This document shows, piece by piece, positions 60,691-64,000 of a stretch of 64,000 nt of DNA. Origin of the DNA: Cristatella mucedo. Lineage: Eukaryota; Bryozoa; Phylactolaemata; Cristatellidae. Below the pieces are notes generated by a model. The model searched no databases. It had not been told where the DNA came from and was given only the letters and a program-made list of their open reading frames with translations. A program made the position numbers and the translations under genes. The stretch covers positions 5,465,501 through 5,529,500 of the forward strand of contig WPIO01000020.1 of the NCBI GenBank assembly GCA_009760855.2. The letters run 5' to 3'. Numbering within the stretch: the stretch's first letter is position 1; the number at the start of each line of letters is the position of its first letter.

Positions 60691-60815
60691 CGACCAGGGT
60701 TAGTTCGAATCCTGCAGTGGGTGATTCGTTTTTTGCCAACTACAAGTGATAGCAACAACCATTAAGGCTCTTCTGCTGCTATGTAAATTAGGCTGATAAA
60801 TCCGTTAATACTTTT
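60688..60815 (+). mobile_element. tRNA-derived SINE family S1, adjacent to gypsy remnant
   Basis: B box GGTTAGTTCGAATCC, TGCAGTGGGTGATTCG, TTTTTTGCCAACTACAAGTG, ATAGCAACAACCATTAAGGC, TCTTCTGCTGCTATG and the tail GGCTGATAAATCCGTTAATA followed by a T-run. Its antisense supplies the apparent N-terminus (MAKNESPTAG) of the protease-like ORF, so that start codon is not the element's own. Confidence 0.85.
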
Positions 60816-61328
60816 TTTAGTTCTTTATAGCCTCTTTGCCAGCCTTTTCTTGCACGATCACTTGAGTTAGCCCAAACGACCATCCGAGAACGGCCACCGT
60901 CCAATATGGCCTTTGAGTACTAGCCGTGGGTAGTAGGCCAGATAGATTACGAAAATGACCTAATGCAAAAGTTTTCGTGCTAAACATCTCGTTTTCGGGC
61001 AGACAACGTCCTCAATAGACAAGCTGCTGACAACTGAGAAATCTCACCTCAGACGTAGCAGGCACAGATTTTCCTGGCATAGGTAATGTGTTGGGCACGT
61101 TGGGATACGGCATACTTCAACCTTGGCTAACTTATCGTGTCCTTGCAAGCATTATCACGAACTTCCATCGCTTGAACTTGTGTAACTCCAGCCAAGCAGC
61201 TCTCTTGTGTAGCAACAAAAGTCCTCTTTTTTCTCGATAATTTGTTGAAGTTCAATATCTTTCAACGGAATAAACCAACCAAAACTGCCTCCTAACTTCG
61301 TTGGGAAAGCTCGGCCGCGAATGCGAAG
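60816..61328. other. Unassigned DNA upstream of gypsy remnant
   Basis: On the minus strand this is where gag and early protease would lie, but I cannot read a clear zinc knuckle or gag. Nothing else is recognised. Confidence 0.4.
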
Positions 61329-61562
61329 TTAACAAGCGCCCTCGAGAAATTTCAGAGATCCGAGCTCAACCAGCCATTGTACATGCAATTCGTAAAGATC
61401 ATCCGACTCTCTGTCCTTCTGCCTGAGTAATCGATAGACACGCAAGCAATCAAGGGATAATGCGCCAGCGACTTCTTTTTCACCACCTCGAAGCCACAAG
61501 CCTTCCCCATGCTGATATTCCGTGACTAACATTAGCTTCTGCTGGCGGCTGAGATGCGACAT
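61329..61562 (-). CDS. Small ORF, unidentified (possible gag or host exon)
   Basis: 77 residues from ATG to stop, protein-like in composition: SHLSRQQKLMLVTEYQHGEG, GGEKEVAGALSLDCLRVYRL, LRQKDRESDDLYELHVQWLV. It is charged and probably helical, without cysteines in a zinc pattern. It lies upstream of, and on the same strand as, the gypsy protease remnant, so a gag fragment is possible, but I recognise no gag motif. A host exon or an ORF by chance are alternatives. Confidence 0.3.
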   Translation of the reverse strand: MSHLSRQQKLMLVTEYQHGEGLWLRGGEKEVAGALSLDCLRVYRLLRQKDRESDDLYELHVQWLVELGSLKFLEGAC

Positions 61563-61761
61563 GGGTTCAGCACACTTACACAGCTGATTCTTAGCATGAA
61601 AAATAGATTTTTTCAGAAACGGCTTTATCTAAAAGCAACTGTGAGCCTACATTAAGCTGGGCAACCAAGCTAGGAACGCTGTATATATATACCCTGGAGA
61701 AGCTGACAGAAATCTCTAGAATGAATTGCTTACGGAGAATGTTTTAGCATTTCCTCTAGGT

Positions 61762-61945
61762 CTCTGGTTCCCAAACTTCTTAATGCTGCGATACTTTATT
61801 ATAGTTTCTCATGTTTTAGTGACCCCCTAACATAAAATGATTGTGTGCAAAATGTGGAAATATGTTTTCAGATGGTCTTAGGTGACCCATGTGAAAGAGT
61901 CGTTCGAGCCCTAAGAGGTCGCGACCCACGCGTTGAGAACTGCTG
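61762..61945. mobile_element. SPIN-like non-autonomous hAT MITE, copy 2
   Basis: The 184-bp element starts CTCTGGTTCCCAAACTTC and ends GTTGAGAACTGCTG. It is flanked by a perfect 8-bp duplication CTCTAGGT (61754-61761 and 61946-61953) with TA at the centre, as in Buster-type hAT targets. The interior aligns collinearly with copy 1 (9071-9257): GACCCCCTAACATAAAATGA, TGTGCAAAATGTGGAAATAT, AGATGGTCTTAGGTGACCCA, GAAAGAGTCGTTCGAGCCC. Same orientation as copy 1. No transposase. Confidence 0.9.
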
Positions 61946-61951
61946 CTCTAG

Positions 61952-61989
61952 GTACAGGCAGCAGTCGGTTGGGCCACCAGCATAGTCGG

Positions 61990-62036
<47 letters not shown>

Positions 62037-62081
62037 GTATATACCGACTATGCTAGTGGCCCAACCGACTGCTGCCTGTAC
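61952..62081. repeat. Near-perfect palindrome centred on TA repeats
   Basis: The left arm from 61952 (GTACAGGCAGCAGTCGGTTG, then GGCCACCAGCATAGTCGGTA) is the reverse complement of the right arm ending at 62081, with one mismatch (CCACCAGC versus CCACTAGC) over about 46 bp. The arms run into TA-rich sequence on both sides of the centre, so the whole 130 bp could fold as one hairpin. The left arm starts within two bases of the MITE's right target duplication. Confidence 0.95.
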
Positions 62082-62086
62082 ATATG

Positions 62087-62276
<190 letters not shown>

Positions 62277-62287
62277 ATATACCACAT

Positions 62288-62745
62288 CGAGCCTGTGGCT
62301 GTGCAGTCGGATCCTATTCATTAGTAAGAGTAGCTCAAGCGAAAAACTATGTTTTAAGAGAAAGCGACTGAACCAACAACAAGTAAAGATGTAAAGGACT
62401 GAGGCAGTGCTTTAGCCATCCTGTGAATACTCTACTAGCCTCCAATACCTTGGTTTGGCATAAAGGTACCAAAGGGATTGCGACCATGGCAGACGATCAC
62501 AGGTACGTGAGAGCATCCTTAATACTTGGATTTCAGATTTGGTATAACGTACAATAATTGGATCAATTGTGCCTCGAAACCTACTTGTTCCATCACAGAA
62601 CCTGCGACTTGTTTCATTTCAGAACCCACGACTTACTGGCCCAAAATAAACAGTTGAATTCGGGGTGATCAGTGATGACAGGGTGTATTTTGAAAGCATA
62701 TACAAGCCGGCCTCTCAGCCTTTCTCCAGAGCACCGGGAACAGGT
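62288..62745. repeat. Repeat D, second copy
   Basis: Collinear with 42928-43370 (anchor words given there). It contains a local duplication, CTTGTTCCATCACAGAACC followed by CTTGTTTCATTTCAGAACCC, absent from the other copy. No coding sequence. Confidence 0.75.
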
Positions 62746-64000
62746 ACTTTCGAGGATAGAAGTCTGGTCACCTTGCTATTCCACACTTGTTTTAAGTGCG
62801 TGCACAACATAATGTCACTTATTCTGACTTTTCTAGAGTGACCAACTAATTTAGACTGAACGAGAATTCAGAGAATTAAAACCAATCGAGGAGCTCATTC
62901 TAATGATGACGTGTTCTGTCTAGTTGATGTTGAATGCAACCCGATTCAGCGAGTTCCTATAATACAGGGAATGTCGGGAATCATTGCTAGGTTCACTTCT
63001 TTTGACAATGCATGCTCTCCTTATTTCCAACGTTTTTTCCAAGCACAATGCAGGCTGTAATTTCCATGCAGGCTTTGCTCGGGTGCTGCTGAGCCTTGAT
63101 CTTTCCCTGCCTTCCAGCATCTCAACCTCACTGAGCTCCCTTGCTGAGAATATTGCCTATATTCGCACTTAAACGACAGCAAACCTCAACTTAAAAGATT
63201 AGACAATAGATTTCTAGTGTTAGGCCCACCTAGTATTACTCGGAAATAGGAAAATCTACCGTCAACTGAGAGCCACCCACATGTTTCTGGTCGTCGCAGT
63301 AGTGAATTGCGGTTTCCTCGTCCAGAGTCACCTTTTGCAAGAAGACGACGTCAACTTCAGAGTCAAGTCGGCTTTCTCTCAGTTACCTGATATTTTGGGC
63401 TTTCTTAGACAGGTAGATGATATTTGAAAGTTCAATGTATTTGCGACATCCGTAATCGAATTTTGTAACTCACTACTTATAGGTCATCTGCCGTGTGCAT
63501 TAAGGCGTTTACAAGTGGCAAAAAACCGTGATGTCGTGTCTGTCTCTTGTGAGCACAGCAGTGGCCGTCGAACGCTATGTCTTACCCAACTGCTTTTGCT
63601 TTCCATCAAGTAGTGAATGGACTTTAGGATCAAGTACTTCTAGGTCACTTAGATCACTTGCTTTGACCTACATATTCAGATGGCTCAGGTTTTAAGACTA
63701 CGATCGTTTCATATCAGTTGCGAGCATAAAGTAAAGGATGGCTCACTCAAACCCTAGCAAAACCCGCTTGTCAGATGGCAAAACTTGAGCAGTCAGCATA
63801 CTAAGCTCAGATAATGCCTGTGTATAGTGTAATCATGGCTACCATTAATTGCTCCTTAGGAATATTTAATGGAAATGTCAGCAGCGAGCCTTGCACTGTG
63901 CTTCACATTGTGATACATAGGGCATTCAGATTCAATAAAAGATGATCCCGTATAATAATCACGTGCGAGACGTAATTTACTAAGAAAGATTTTATATGCT
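62746..64000. other. Unassigned DNA
   Basis: No recognised gene or element to the end of the window. Overlapping ORFs on opposite strands at 62920-63172 are unsupported. Confidence 0.5.

Overview
This window is animal nuclear DNA and most of it is fossil mobile elements. The evidence is: spliced-looking coding segments, no operons or ribosome binding sites, long TA microsatellites, tRNA-derived SINEs, several non-LTR retrotransposon families with (TAA)n or (CATTA)n tails, hAT-type DNA transposons with 8-bp target duplications, and Ty3/gypsy pol remnants. An invertebrate is most likely, but I cannot name the species. No complete protein-coding gene is visible, and most listed open reading frames are fragments of dead elements or are antisense to them.

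Layout. 0-14.8 kb: the only credible host-gene signal. A minus-strand exon at 3558-4131 and a small upstream exon at 9580-9696 have matching splice phases. They lie among L2-like LINE debris, three SINEs and a SPIN-like hAT MITE (9071-9257), upstream of a GC-richer block at 12.2-14.6 kb. 14.8-27.4 kb: plus- and minus-strand L2-like fragments in long unannotated DNA; one is split by a hAT MITE (26921-27310) with recognisable target duplications. 27.5-29.7 kb: a decayed retrotransposon with a restriction-like endonuclease (R2/NeSL-like), split inside its RT by a SINE; a second fragment lies at 45.8-46.0 kb. 32-36 kb: an L2-like copy, a GC-rich orphan ORF, a G-tract block and a second LINE family (family B). 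37.2-43.4 kb and 49.3-53.9 kb: two diverged direct copies of an unclassified repeat of about 5 kb. Each carries private insertions and a perfectly paired 16-bp hairpin. 46.8-47.5 kb and 60.1-60.7 kb: Ty3/gypsy pol remnants. 54.5-59.8 kb: family B and L2-like copies, one with a nested L2 tail. 61.7-62.8 kb: a second SPIN-like MITE, a near-perfect 130-bp palindrome centred on TA repeats, a 186-bp TA tract, and a partial copy of the repeat seen at 42.9-43.4 kb.

How the pieces relate. The L2-like family (called A here) is the dominant coloniser, with about 20 fragments, mostly 5'-truncated. Two SINEs (7832-7960 and 41440-41592) end in sequence resembling the family A 3' end, the usual sign of a SINE mobilised by a partner LINE. 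A different SINE family (S1, six copies) shares a tRNA head, a conserved middle and a common tail. Nested insertions give a relative order: hAT after L2-like, S1 after R2-like, and L2 tail, S1 and SINE-2 after the split of the 5-kb repeat. All calls come from reading the sequence by eye. Clade names are my assignments from motif recognition and no database was searched.
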